From Candidatus Eiseniibacteriota bacterium (GTDB lineage Bacteria > Eisenbacteria > RBG-16-71-46): a stretch of 41,615 bases of DNA. Numbering within the stretch: position 1 is the first letter of the stretch; every line of letters begins with the position of its first letter. The notes beneath the pieces are model-generated. The model searched no databases. It was not told the origin of the DNA and saw nothing but the letters and a program-made list of their open reading frames with translations. A program made the position numbers and the translations under genes. Shown here one piece after another: positions 8,110-15,592 of the stretch. The DNA is taken from NCBI GenBank assembly GCA_025360715.1, contig JANYBS010000011.1:1-41615 (forward strand), written 5' to 3'.

Positions 8110-9048
8110 ATGCGTCGTGCCATCCGCGCCTTCGTCCTTGCCACCATTGCGACCACCCTCTTCGCTGCCGCCGCTGGCGCCGTCGAGCGGTCCGTCGAGC
8201 GCATCAACGGCATCGGGCTCGTCGACTACAGCCACAAGCCCACCTTCAAGGTCGGCGACTGGGCCCGCTATCACATGTCGGGCTCGAGCCAGATGGGCAT
8301 GAAGGACGACTACACGGTCACCGTGCTCATCGCCGGGGAAGAAGAGTGGTGGGGCGATCCCGGCTTCTGGGTCGAGACCTGGACCGACGTGCCGGGGCGG
8401 CCGGTCGAAACCTCGGTCACGCTCATGTCGTACTCGATCTTCAACGACTCGCTCGCCGTTCAGCACATGCAGCTCTACCAGCGCAAATCCATCTCCGGCG
8501 TCAACGACGATGGCAGCGTCCATCAGGAGATCCCGCGCGCGGCCGCGGGCACGCTCAAGTCGCGCACGCTCTTCAAGCGCCCCATCATGTGGGACGTCGA
8601 CACCGTCGGCGTCGACACCGTGATCACGCCCAAGGGCACCTTCAAATCACGCAAGGTGATCATGAAGCAAGGCACCGGCGTCACCTCCTCGCAGGGCGAC
8701 AGTTCCATGTACAACGAGGTTCGCGAGAATCGCACCACGTTCTACACCGACGAGATCCCCATCACGCATATCGCGCGTGAAGACGTGGAGAACATCATCG
8801 CGCGCCGCACGTGGATGATCGGCCGCTCCGCCGACGCTGCCGCGCTCCGGGTGCGCGAGCGCGGGCTTGGCGTCGCGCGCTTGGTCGACTACGGCAACGG
8901 CCTCAAGTCGCGATTGGTTCCCGAAGACATGCAGATCACGCTCGCCGAGTCGCGCCGCCGCAATGCGCTCGCGCTGGTGAACGAGATCCCCGGGCAGCAC
9001 GCACCCTCGGCGGCACCCGCGCACAAGAAGGTCACCAAGAGGAAGTAG
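8110..9048 (+). CDS. Exported protein of unknown function, 312 aa
   Basis: Begins with a signal peptide (MRRAIRAFVLATIATTLFAAA, cleavage likely at GAV-ER), so it acts in the periplasm or outside. The mature part is beta-rich, with a segment about keeping a 'VGDWARYHMSG' surface, EEEWWGDPGFWVETW and repeated short polar strands. It ends in a basic tail (HKKVTKRK). I recognise no catalytic motif or named domain; it resembles uncharacterised exported FCB proteins only in style. The ATG has a clear Shine-Dalgarno (GGAG at about 10 bp) and a plausible promoter at 8013-8041. It is transcribed alone and ends before a strong bidirectional hairpin shared with ftsY. Confidence 0.8.
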   Translation: MRRAIRAFVLATIATTLFAAAAGAVERSVERINGIGLVDYSHKPTFKVGDWARYHMSGSSQMGMKDDYTVTVLIAGEEEWWGDPGFWVETWTDVPGRPVETSVTLMSYSIFNDSLAVQHMQLYQRKSISGVNDDGSVHQEIPRAAAGTLKSRTLFKRPIMWDVDTVGVDTVITPKGTFKSRKVIMKQGTGVTSSQGDSSMYNEVRENRTTFYTDEIPITHIAREDVENIIARRTWMIGRSADAAALRVRERGLGVARLVDYGNGLKSRLVPEDMQITLAESRRRNALALVNEIPGQHAPSAAPAHKKVTKRK

Positions 9049-9063
9049 CGCGCCGCTCAAGAC

Positions 9064-9103
9064 GACGAAGCCCCGCGACTCGCGAGAGTGGCGGGGCTTC
9101 GTC
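9064..9103. terminator. Bidirectional hairpin terminator between convergent genes
   Basis: A perfect 13-bp stem, GACGAAGCCCCGC (9064-9076) with GCGGGGCTTCGTC (9091-9103), around a 14-nt loop. It lies 15 bp after the exported-protein stop and reaches the last base of the ftsY stop codon, so it can serve both converging transcripts. No long T-tract is present. Confidence 0.75.
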
Positions 9104-10026
9104 TATTCGAAGAGGCCTTTCGCATACGCGGCAGGGTCGAACGCTTCCCAGTCGTCCAGCCCCTCGCCCAATCCCACCAGGCTCACCGGCAGTTGCAACT
9201 GGTCGGCGATCGCCACCACTGCGCCGCCGCGCGAAGTGCCATCGAGCTTGGTCACCGCCAGGCTGGTGATGGGCACGCTCTTGCCGAACTCACGCGCCTG
9301 CGCCAGGCCATTCAGGCCCTGCGAGCCGTCGAGCACCAGCAGGACATGGTGCGGCGCGCCCGGCACCACGCGGCCGCAGATGCGCGCGATCTTCTCGAGC
9401 TCGGCCATCAGGTTCTGCTTGGTGTGCAGGCGCCCCGCCGTGTCCACGAGCACCACCTTGGTGCCGCGCGCCTTCGCGGACGTGAGCCCATCGTGCACGA
9501 CCGACGCGGGATCGGCGCCGTCTTTGGCGCGGATCACCTCCACGCCGGCGCGCTGCGCCCACACCACGAGCTGCTCCGATGCGGCGGCGCGGAACGTGTC
9601 GGCCGCGACGAGGAGCGTGCTGTGGCCCGCGCGCGCGAAACTCGCCGCGAGCTTGCCCGTGAATGTGGTTTTGCCCGCGCCGTTCACGCCCACGATCAGC
9701 GCCACCCACGGCGCAGACTCGCCCGAAGCCGCATCGCCGGGCCCGAATGTGACCGGGCCCCTGCCGCCGGCGAGCAACTCGGCCGCGGTGGCCTCGAGCG
9801 CGCCACGCAGATCGAGCGCGCGATCCTGACCCATGCGCTTCTTCGCGCGCTCGATCAGCTTGTCGGTCGTCGCCGGGCCCACGTCGGCGCCGAGCAGTGC
9901 GTCTTCGAGCAGTTCCTGCGTCGCCGGGTCCACCGGGCCCGACAGGCCCAGAGCGGTCCCCAGGCCCGTCACGATGGCGTCGCGAGTCTTCTTGAGGCCG
10001 TCGCGAAACTTGTTCCAGAGATTCAT
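9103..10026 (-). CDS. ftsY: Signal recognition particle receptor FtsY
   Basis: A 307-aa SRP-receptor GTPase that docks the SRP-ribosome complex at the inner membrane. It has the N domain (residues 1-95, with ELLEDALLGADVG), then the G domain: P-loop GVNGAGKTT (113-121), DTFRAAA (143-149), DTAGR (195-199), TKLDG (259-263) and the closing GLGEGLDDWEAFD (285-297), which is diagnostic of FtsY rather than Ffh. It lacks the long acidic A domain of E. coli FtsY, as in many bacteria. The ATG at 10026 has AAGGAG just upstream and gives MNLWNKFRDG. An in-frame ATG at 10080 would add a Ser/Arg-rich leader encoded by a 9-bp tandem repeat. It follows smc, as in the smc-ftsY order of many genomes. Confidence 0.95.
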   Translation of the reverse strand: MNLWNKFRDGLKKTRDAIVTGLGTALGLSGPVDPATQELLEDALLGADVGPATTDKLIERAKKRMGQDRALDLRGALEATAAELLAGGRGPVTFGPGDAASGESAPWVALIVGVNGAGKTTFTGKLAASFARAGHSTLLVAADTFRAAASEQLVVWAQRAGVEVIRAKDGADPASVVHDGLTSAKARGTKVVLVDTAGRLHTKQNLMAELEKIARICGRVVPGAPHHVLLVLDGSQGLNGLAQAREFGKSVPITSLAVTKLDGTSRGGAVVAIADQLQLPVSLVGLGEGLDDWEAFDPAAYAKGLFE

Positions 10027-10034
10027 CCGGCTCC

Positions 10035-10070
10035 TTCTGCTGCTTCTGCTGCTTCTGCTGCTTCTGCTCC
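10035..10070. repeat. 9-bp tandem repeat (TTCTGCTGC x4) upstream of ftsY
   Basis: Three exact copies of TTCTGCTGC (10035-10061) and a fourth with one change (TTCTGCTCC, 10062-10070). It abuts the ftsY Shine-Dalgarno. Because the unit is a multiple of three, length changes would keep the frame of any upstream-started FtsY (an Arg/Ser repeat). Confidence 0.8.
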
Positions 10071-10090
10071 ATGCGCCCATGACACGCGAA

Positions 10091-10117
10091 CGGCGGCCCG
10101 TTTTCTTCGGGCCGCCG
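10091..10117 (-). terminator. Hairpin between smc and ftsY
   Basis: CGGCGGCCCG (10091-10100) and CGGGCCGCCG (10108-10117) form a perfect 10-bp stem with a 7-nt loop, 23 bp past the smc stop. It lacks a U-run on the leftward transcript, so it may only attenuate readthrough into ftsY. Confidence 0.5.
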
Positions 10118-10140
10118 CGTGCGTCAGTGCCCTTGCGACA

Positions 10141-13100
10141 TCAGTCCGTGATGGCAGCGGCCACCCGCTCGCGGCGGCTCTCGTGGCTCACGTCGAGGCC
10201 ATCGAGGCTCACCGACACGAGCTTGGAGACGCCCAGCTCCTGCATGGTGACGCCGTAAATGCAGCCGGCGGCTTCCATGGACTTCTTGTTGTGCGTGATG
10301 ACCACGAACTGCGTGCGGTCACCGAAGCGGCGGAGCATGTTCAGGAACCGCTCCACGTTCGCGTCGTCGAGCGGCGCGTCGACCTCGTCGAGCAGGCAGA
10401 AGGGCGACGGCTTCACGAGGTAGATCGCGAACAGCAGCGCGATCGCCGTGAGCGAGCGCTCGCCGCTCGACATGAGCGTGATGTTCTGGAGATGCTTGCC
10501 GCGCGGCTTCGCGACGATCTCCACCTCGCACTCCATGGGATCCTCGCCGACCATGCGCAGCTCGCAATCGCCGCCTTCGAAGAGCGTCTTGAAGATGTCC
10601 TTGAAATTGATATGCACCTTCTCGAACGTCTCCGCGAAGAGCTGGCTGGCCGTCACGTTGATCTTTTCGATCGCCTCGAGCAGCTGCGCCTTGGCCTGGT
10701 ACAGGTCTTCGCGCTGCTGCGTGAGGAACGTGAAGCGTTCCTTCTTCTTGGAGTACTCCTCGAGCGCCAGCAGGTTCACCGGCCCGATCGCACGCAGCTT
10801 GGTGCGCGCTTCCTCGAGCATCTTGGGCGCCGTCTCGGGATCGAATCCTTCGGGCGGCGCTTGCGGCGCCCACGTCTCGGGATCGATCTCGTACTCACTG
10901 CGCAGGCGCTCGAACGTGCGGTCGAGATCGGCGCGCGCCTGCACGCGGTCGAGTTCGAGCATGTGCAGACGCTCGCCCAGCTCCTGCTGCACGAAGCGGT
11001 GCTGGCGCGCCTGGTCCTCGCCCACCTGCACCTCTTCCTTGAGCGTCAGGAAGCGCTTCTGCAGATCCACCACGCGCTCGCGCTGCGTGCCTTCGGACTC
11101 CAGCAGGCCCGTGAGCCCCGCCGACAGCCCCGCGACCTCGGCCTCGATCGACGCGATGTCGCCGCGGTGCTGCCCAGCCTCGGCGTCGCGGCGCTGGATG
11201 CCCGCCTCGAGCTCGCGCACTGTCTGTTCCGCGCGCGCCCACTGCGCTTCCCAATCGCCGGCCTCGCGCGAGAGTCGCAAGAGCAGCTCGCGCGAGTGGG
11301 CAGCCTTCGCGGCGGCCTCGTCGCGGTTCATCTCGAGCGACTTGAGTTCCACGTCGACCGCCGCGAGCTGCGCGCGCGCTTCGTCGACCTGCGCCTGGAA
11401 CGCGGCCAAGTCCTCCTGCGCTTCCACCAGCGAGCGCGTGAGCGTCTCGAGCTCCAGCTCGTAGCCCTGCATCTCGCGGGCACGCTCTTCGGCTTCCTTG
11501 GTGGCGAAACCGCGCTCGCGCTCAAGGCCGGCCAGTTCGCGGACCTGCGATTCGAGCGCCTCGCGCGTCTCATCGAGCATCCAGCGAGCCTGATCGCGCT
11601 GCTCGATCGCCGCCGTGCGCGCCATCTCGAGTCCCGCGCGCTCAGCAGTCATCGCTTCGATGGTCGCCGTGAGGTCGGCCAACTGGTGCGTCAGCTCGCG
11701 GATCTCCATCTCACGGTGCAGCAGGCCACCCGTGCTCTTGGAACTGCCCGCGCGCACGCGGCCGCGCTCCCACACCTCGCCGTCAAGGCTCACGAACCGC
11801 ATGCCGCCCACCGAAGCATGCGCCAGTTCGGCCGCCACTTCGCGCGACTCGACCACGAAAACGGTGCCGAGCAGGCGGTCGACCAGCGGACGGAAGCGCT
11901 CTTCGCAGCCGACGAGTTCACTGGCCCGGCCGAGCACGCCCGTATGGTTCGGGCCGTCGATGCGCGGCACGCTGCCCAGCGCCGAGAGATCGACCAGCGT
12001 CGCGCGGCCCGTCTCGAGCCCGCGCAGACGGCCGATCGCCGGCTCGATCGCCGCGCGGTCCTCGACCAGCACGAACGATGAGGCCTCACCGAGCGAGGCC
12101 TCGAGCGCGTCGAGATAACGCTGCGGCACCTCGAGCACGTTGGCGACCACGCCATGCACGCCCGGCAACTTGTCATCGCCGGCGAGCAGGGCCTTCACGC
12201 CGTCCGAGACGCCTTCGAAGTTCTTCTTGAGCTCGAGCAGCGTCTTGAGCCGCGAATCCGCCGCCGCCGAATCCTGCTTGCGCATGCTCAGCTCGGCATC
12301 GGCGGTCTGGATGCGGCCTTCGACCGTGCGGATCGCATCTTCGGACGCCGCCAGCTCGCCGCGCGCGCCCGCGAGCGACTCTTCCAGGGTCGTGCGGCGC
12401 TCGATGCCCTCGCCCATGCCGCGCTCCAGGTCGCCGGCGCGCTCGAGCAGTTCCTCGCGGCGCTGATCGGCCGCCGTGCGGCGCTCGCCGATCGCCGTCT
12501 GGCGCTCGGTGATGCGCTGGACCGTGGCCTTCTTGTCGGCTTCGGTGCTGAACAGGTCGAGCGAAAGCTGCTTGTGCGTGGCCGCCTTGGTGCGGCCCGC
12601 GCGCAACTCCTGCTCCAGCGCATTGAGCGCGTCTTCGTTGAGCTCCGCGTCGCCCTGCGCGGTCTCTCGCGCCATGCGCGTCTCGGCAAGCCGGCCTTGC
12701 GCCTCCTGCTCGCGCGCCTGCGTCTCGACCAAGCGCTCGCGCATGCGCGCAGCCTCGTCGGCCGCCTCGTTGGCGCGGTTCAGCAAGCCGGCCGCGCGCT
12801 CCTGCAGCAGCACGACCTGGTGCTCGGCCGCCACGCGTGCTTCTTCACGGTCCTTCAGACCGCCCTGCGCCGTGGTGAGCTCGCGCTCGAGTTCGAGCAG
12901 CGCCAGCTTCTGGTCGTTGAGTGCCGCCTCGAGCGTGTCGAGCATGGCCGTGACGCTCTCGCGTCGCACGGCCTCTTCCTGCCACTCGTCCTTGGCCTTG
13001 ATCTCGCGCGTCTTGAGCGCGTCGATCGTGCCGGCGGTGAGCGCCAGGTCAAGGTCGCGCACGTCGTCGCGCAGGTGCTGGAAGCGCCGCGCCTTGCCCA

Positions 13101-13725
13101 CCTGACGGGCGAGCGAGCGCAGTTCCTTCTCGATCTCGAACACGATGTCGTTCAAGCGCACGACGTCGCCTTCGGTCTGGTCGAGCTTGTTGAGCGCTTC
13201 CTTCTTGCGCGCCTTGTACTTGGTGATGCCCGAGGCCTCCTCGAAAAGGAAGCGGCGGTGGCTCGTGGTGTCCGACAGGATGTTGTCGACCATCTGCCGC
13301 TCGATCACCGAGTACGCATGGCTGCCCATGCCAGTGTCGAAGAACAGGTCGCGGATGTCCTTGAGGCGGCAGGCCGTCTTGTTGAGGAAATACTCACTCA
13401 TACCCGAGCGGAACACGCGCCGCGAGATGGTGACTTCCGAGAACTCCGTCGGCAGGATGCCGCGGTCGTTCTTGAAGGTCAGGTGCACCTCGGCCATGCC
13501 CAAGGGCTTGCGTGAAGGCGCCCCGTTGAAGATGACGTCTTCCATCGAGTCGCCGCGCAGCTGCTTGGCGCTCTGCTCGCCCAGCACCCAGCGGATGGCG
13601 TCGGAGACGTTGGTCTTACCGCAGCCGTTGGGGCCGATGACGCCGGTGATGCCGTCGCCGAAATGCAGCTCGGTCTTGTCGACGAACGACTTGAAGCCCT
13701 GGATCTCGAGCTTGTAGAGGAACAT
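10141..13725 (-). CDS. smc: Chromosome segregation SMC ATPase
   Basis: A 1194-aa full-length bacterial SMC. The N-terminal head carries the Walker A loop GPNGCGKTN at about 31-39 after MFLYKLEIQGFKSF. Long coiled coils follow, broken by a hinge domain around residues 500-650 (starting near LPGVHGVVANVLEVP). The C-terminal head holds the ABC signature LMSSGERSLTAIALL and Walker B PFCLLDEVDAPLDD, then the His switch THNKKSMEAA. It forms a homodimeric ring with ScpAB (not in this window) to compact and segregate the chromosome. The ATG has GAGAGG about 8 bp upstream. The antisense strand has very long open frames from the codon bias, but these are shadows. ftsY follows downstream. Confidence 0.97.
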   Translation of the reverse strand: MFLYKLEIQGFKSFVDKTELHFGDGITGVIGPNGCGKTNVSDAIRWVLGEQSAKQLRGDSMEDVIFNGAPSRKPLGMAEVHLTFKNDRGILPTEFSEVTISRRVFRSGMSEYFLNKTACRLKDIRDLFFDTGMGSHAYSVIERQMVDNILSDTTSHRRFLFEEASGITKYKARKKEALNKLDQTEGDVVRLNDIVFEIEKELRSLARQVGKARRFQHLRDDVRDLDLALTAGTIDALKTREIKAKDEWQEEAVRRESVTAMLDTLEAALNDQKLALLELERELTTAQGGLKDREEARVAAEHQVVLLQERAAGLLNRANEAADEAARMRERLVETQAREQEAQGRLAETRMARETAQGDAELNEDALNALEQELRAGRTKAATHKQLSLDLFSTEADKKATVQRITERQTAIGERRTAADQRREELLERAGDLERGMGEGIERRTTLEESLAGARGELAASEDAIRTVEGRIQTADAELSMRKQDSAAADSRLKTLLELKKNFEGVSDGVKALLAGDDKLPGVHGVVANVLEVPQRYLDALEASLGEASSFVLVEDRAAIEPAIGRLRGLETGRATLVDLSALGSVPRIDGPNHTGVLGRASELVGCEERFRPLVDRLLGTVFVVESREVAAELAHASVGGMRFVSLDGEVWERGRVRAGSSKSTGGLLHREMEIRELTHQLADLTATIEAMTAERAGLEMARTAAIEQRDQARWMLDETREALESQVRELAGLERERGFATKEAEERAREMQGYELELETLTRSLVEAQEDLAAFQAQVDEARAQLAAVDVELKSLEMNRDEAAAKAAHSRELLLRLSREAGDWEAQWARAEQTVRELEAGIQRRDAEAGQHRGDIASIEAEVAGLSAGLTGLLESEGTQRERVVDLQKRFLTLKEEVQVGEDQARQHRFVQQELGERLHMLELDRVQARADLDRTFERLRSEYEIDPETWAPQAPPEGFDPETAPKMLEEARTKLRAIGPVNLLALEEYSKKKERFTFLTQQREDLYQAKAQLLEAIEKINVTASQLFAETFEKVHINFKDIFKTLFEGGDCELRMVGEDPMECEVEIVAKPRGKHLQNITLMSSGERSLTAIALLFAIYLVKPSPFCLLDEVDAPLDDANVERFLNMLRRFGDRTQFVVITHNKKSMEAAGCIYGVTMQELGVSKLVSVSLDGLDVSHESRRERVAAAITD

Positions 13726-14081
13726 CCCTGCCTCTCCATGGGTGCGCGAAAGCCCGGGCGTCCGTCTGGGACGGGCGCAGGGACCTTTGCGTCACCGGCC
13801 GAGTCATGGCCGGTGCGTATCGGTGACGAGACATCGATGTCGTGCGTGATGTGGCGGCGCTGTCTCGGAGGTGTCGCTGGCAGGCGACCGGCTGGGTGAC
13901 CCGCTGCCAAGGACGTAAGTCCCTGCGTGGCGGCAGCTTGGGTGCGGCCCAGTGGTGCGTCGGTGAGCGACTGTCCGGAGCGCAGATTACCGGGGTTGCC
14001 GCCGCGATTCAACGACTGAAAGCGCGAGGGGTTAGGAGGGTTGTCGGAATACAGGTCCTGATCGTGGCCATGACTTCAGTG
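13726..14081. other. Long divergent intergenic region upstream of smc, structured
   Basis: About 355 bp with no convincing gene. It contains CACCGGCC/GGCCGGTG (a perfect 8-bp stem near 13793-13816), a 12-bp perfect palindrome GACATCGATGTC (13830-13841) and a GGAC-GTAA-GTCC GNRA-type hairpin (13911-13922). On the minus strand it would be the smc 5' leader. It could hold a structured leader RNA, a protein-binding site, or neither; no known riboswitch fits well. Confidence 0.4.
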
Positions 14082-14121
14082 TTCGACAAGTGCCGCCGAT
14101 TGTTATAACATCAGTGATAAC
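14082..14121 (+). promoter_or_regulatory. Promoter and probable autoregulatory operator of the toxin-antitoxin operon
   Basis: TTCGAC (14082-14087) and TATAAC (14104-14109) are spaced by 16 bp. The octamer GTTATAAC (14102-14109, itself a palindrome) overlaps the -10 and recurs as GTGATAAC at 14114-14121, one 12-bp step downstream. AT-rich paired boxes over the -10 fit repression by the AbrB-type antitoxin. A strong GGAGG (14127-14131) precedes the antitoxin ATG. Confidence 0.6.
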
Positions 14122-14136
14122 TTCTCGGAGGAAGCG

Positions 14137-14364
14137 ATGGTCCAGCTCAAGGTACGAAAAGTCGGCAATTCGCTGGGCTTCACCGTCCCGGCCGAGGTCG
14201 CGCGCACACTCCATCTGCGCGAGGGGGACCCGCTCTATCTGACCGAAGCACCGGATGGCAGCTTCCGCATCACGCCCTACGATCCGGAGTTCGGTACCGC
14301 GATGGAGGCGGCGAGTTCCTTCATGGTCCGCTACCGGAACACCCTGCGCGCCCTCGCGAAGTGA
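14137..14364 (+). CDS. AbrB/MazE-type antitoxin
   Basis: A 75-aa protein with the SpoVT/AbrB swapped-hairpin DNA-binding fold. VRKVGNSLGFTVPAEVARTL followed by LREGDPLYLTE is the classic pattern 'KxGNSxGxxIPxxxxxxLxLxxGDxVxv'. The C-terminal third (GTAMEAASSFMVRYRNTLRALAK) is a helix expected to bind and block the toxin. It should repress its own promoter through the GTTATAAC boxes at 14102-14121 and neutralise the Doc-like protein encoded next. The ATG has a strong GGAGG. Its stop TGA overlaps the toxin's GTG start (GTGA), which couples translation and helps keep antitoxin in excess. Confidence 0.9.
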   Translation: MVQLKVRKVGNSLGFTVPAEVARTLHLREGDPLYLTEAPDGSFRITPYDPEFGTAMEAASSFMVRYRNTLRALAK

Positions 14365-14813
14365 CTCCGCGCTGGGTGCCCCTGCCAGCCGTGCTCGCGA
14401 TCCACGACATGCTCATCGCCGAGCACGGCGGTGCTGGTGGCATGCGAAGCGAGGGGCTGCTCGACTCCGCGCTCGCGAGCCCACGTCACCTCGACGCGTA
14501 CGAGTCACCCGACCTCTTCGCGATCGCCGCGCGTTACGCGAACTCGATCACACGGAATCACCCGTTCCACGACGGGAACAAGCGAGTCGCATTCGTGGTC
14601 GCGGGCGTGTTTCTCGAAATGAATGGACTTCGGTTGATCGCCACCGAGGCCGACGCCGTGAGCGCCGTCGAGGCACTATCGGCGCGGCTGCTGAGTGAGC
14701 CGGGCTTCGCACAGTGGCTGCGGATGCACTCCACCGCGATCAACCTGCGCGAGAAGCCAGCGCTGAAGGGGGCTAGGCGCGCCTCGCCCCCGCGCAAACC
14801 AGTGCGGCGCTGA
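14361..14813 (+). CDS. doc: Doc/Fic-family toxin
   Basis: A 150-aa death-on-curing toxin of the Fic/Doc superfamily. The core helix carries HPFHDGNKR (about residues 67-75). The Lys in place of the second Gly/Arg pattern of AMPylating Fic proteins (HPFxxGNGR) marks the Doc type, which in phage P1 phosphorylates EF-Tu and stops translation. GGMRSEGLLDSALASP near residue 30 is the usual Doc N-terminal block. It is translated from a GTG overlapping the antitoxin stop. P1 Doc is paired with Phd; here the partner is an AbrB/MazE-type protein. It has a basic C-terminal tail beyond the usual ~125-130 aa. Toxin activity is inferred from family and context. Confidence 0.9.
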   Translation: MTPRWVPLPAVLAIHDMLIAEHGGAGGMRSEGLLDSALASPRHLDAYESPDLFAIAARYANSITRNHPFHDGNKRVAFVVAGVFLEMNGLRLIATEADAVSAVEALSARLLSEPGFAQWLRMHSTAINLREKPALKGARRASPPRKPVRR

Positions 14814-14836
14814 CGCGCTGCAGCCTTCTACCCGCC

Positions 14837-15592
14837 CTACGCGTCCCAGACCGCCTGCTCGGGCGGCTCGGCGGCGTGCAGCACGAACGTGCTGGGCGCG
14901 TACTCCGCTTCGGTGATGCCGGCGCGGACCATCTCGGCCAGGAACGGGTCACGGTGATCCAGACGCGGGCGGATGAGCATGATGCGGTCGTCGACCAGCA
15001 CCAGGTCCGCAGCCCAGCGCACCGATGCGTGCATGTGCGGGCAGGGTTCGATGTCGGTCATGGTGCGCTTCACGCCCGCTTTGGCCCACGCGGCGCCCAT
15101 GTCCATCACGAACGTCATGAGCACCTGGCTCGCGCACGCGCCGAAGCGGCGCTCGAAACCGGCGATCGGCGCCGTACCCTGCCCATCGCGCATCGGACCG
15201 GCCGGGGCCACGAACTGAAGCTCGCCCACCTGCGCGCTCTGGCCCGCTTCGCCCCAGATGCATGACGCCGGCAGCAGCGCGCCGCGAAAGCCGCGCGCAC
15301 GGAAAGCCTGCAGCGCATGCGGGATGAGCCAGCGGCCCACGCGGTGGTGCTGGACCGCGTCGTCGGACTCGGTGCCGCCCTCGAACCAGCCGTAGCCCGT
15401 ACGCAAGCCGAAGCGCTGCTCGTCGCCCACCGCAAAGAGCAGCCCGAGCAACGGCAGCGGTTCGTCGGGCGTACCGCTCTCGATCAACACCAGGTCGCGC
15501 ACCAGCGTCTTGAGCGCCGCGAACGTCTCGCGCCGCGGCGGCACAAGCGTGAGCGGACCCGCGTCGGTGGCGATGATCCGGGCTTCGCTCAC
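14837..15592 (-). CDS. Unknown protein translationally coupled to selA, 251 aa
   Basis: The frame begins at a GTG at 15592 that overlaps the selA stop (GTGA), giving MSEARIIATDAGPLTLVPP and ending EQAVWDA. A longer open frame to 15871 lies inside selA and is a shadow. The protein is soluble, with no signal peptide or membrane segment. Conspicuous stretches are SCIWGEAGQ, TMTDIEPCPHMHASVRW (with Cys and two His close together, possibly a metal or thiol site) and DLVLVDDRIMLIRPRLDHRDPF. I do not recognise a family. Being the last gene of a liv-selA operon and overlapping selA suggests a link to selenium or thiol metabolism, but this is context only. Confidence 0.75.
   Translation of the reverse strand: MSEARIIATDAGPLTLVPPRRETFAALKTLVRDLVLIESGTPDEPLPLLGLLFAVGDEQRFGLRTGYGWFEGGTESDDAVQHHRVGRWLIPHALQAFRARGFRGALLPASCIWGEAGQSAQVGELQFVAPAGPMRDGQGTAPIAGFERRFGACASQVLMTFVMDMGAAWAKAGVKRTMTDIEPCPHMHASVRWAADLVLVDDRIMLIRPRLDHRDPFLAEMVRAGITEAEYAPSTFVLHAAEPPEQAVWDA

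Noticed and set aside
9088-12081. A 997-codon open frame on the plus strand antisense to ftsY/smc
   Set aside because: It is a GC-skew shadow of smc/ftsY. The translation is Arg/Ala/His-rich with no domain, and both real genes have strong motifs on the other strand.
13784-13795. GTGACGCAAAGG on the minus strand resembling the GACGCAAAG word of c-di-GMP-I riboswitches
   Set aside because: The partner element (GCAAACC and the tetraloop-receptor stem) is absent nearby.
13870-13960. Cobalamin-riboswitch-like words upstream of smc (a CCACTGG box and an AGCCGG...CCTGCC box on the minus strand)
   Set aside because: The boxes do not lie at the spacing or with the helices of a B12 riboswitch, and smc is not a plausible B12-regulated gene. 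A covariance-model search would settle it.
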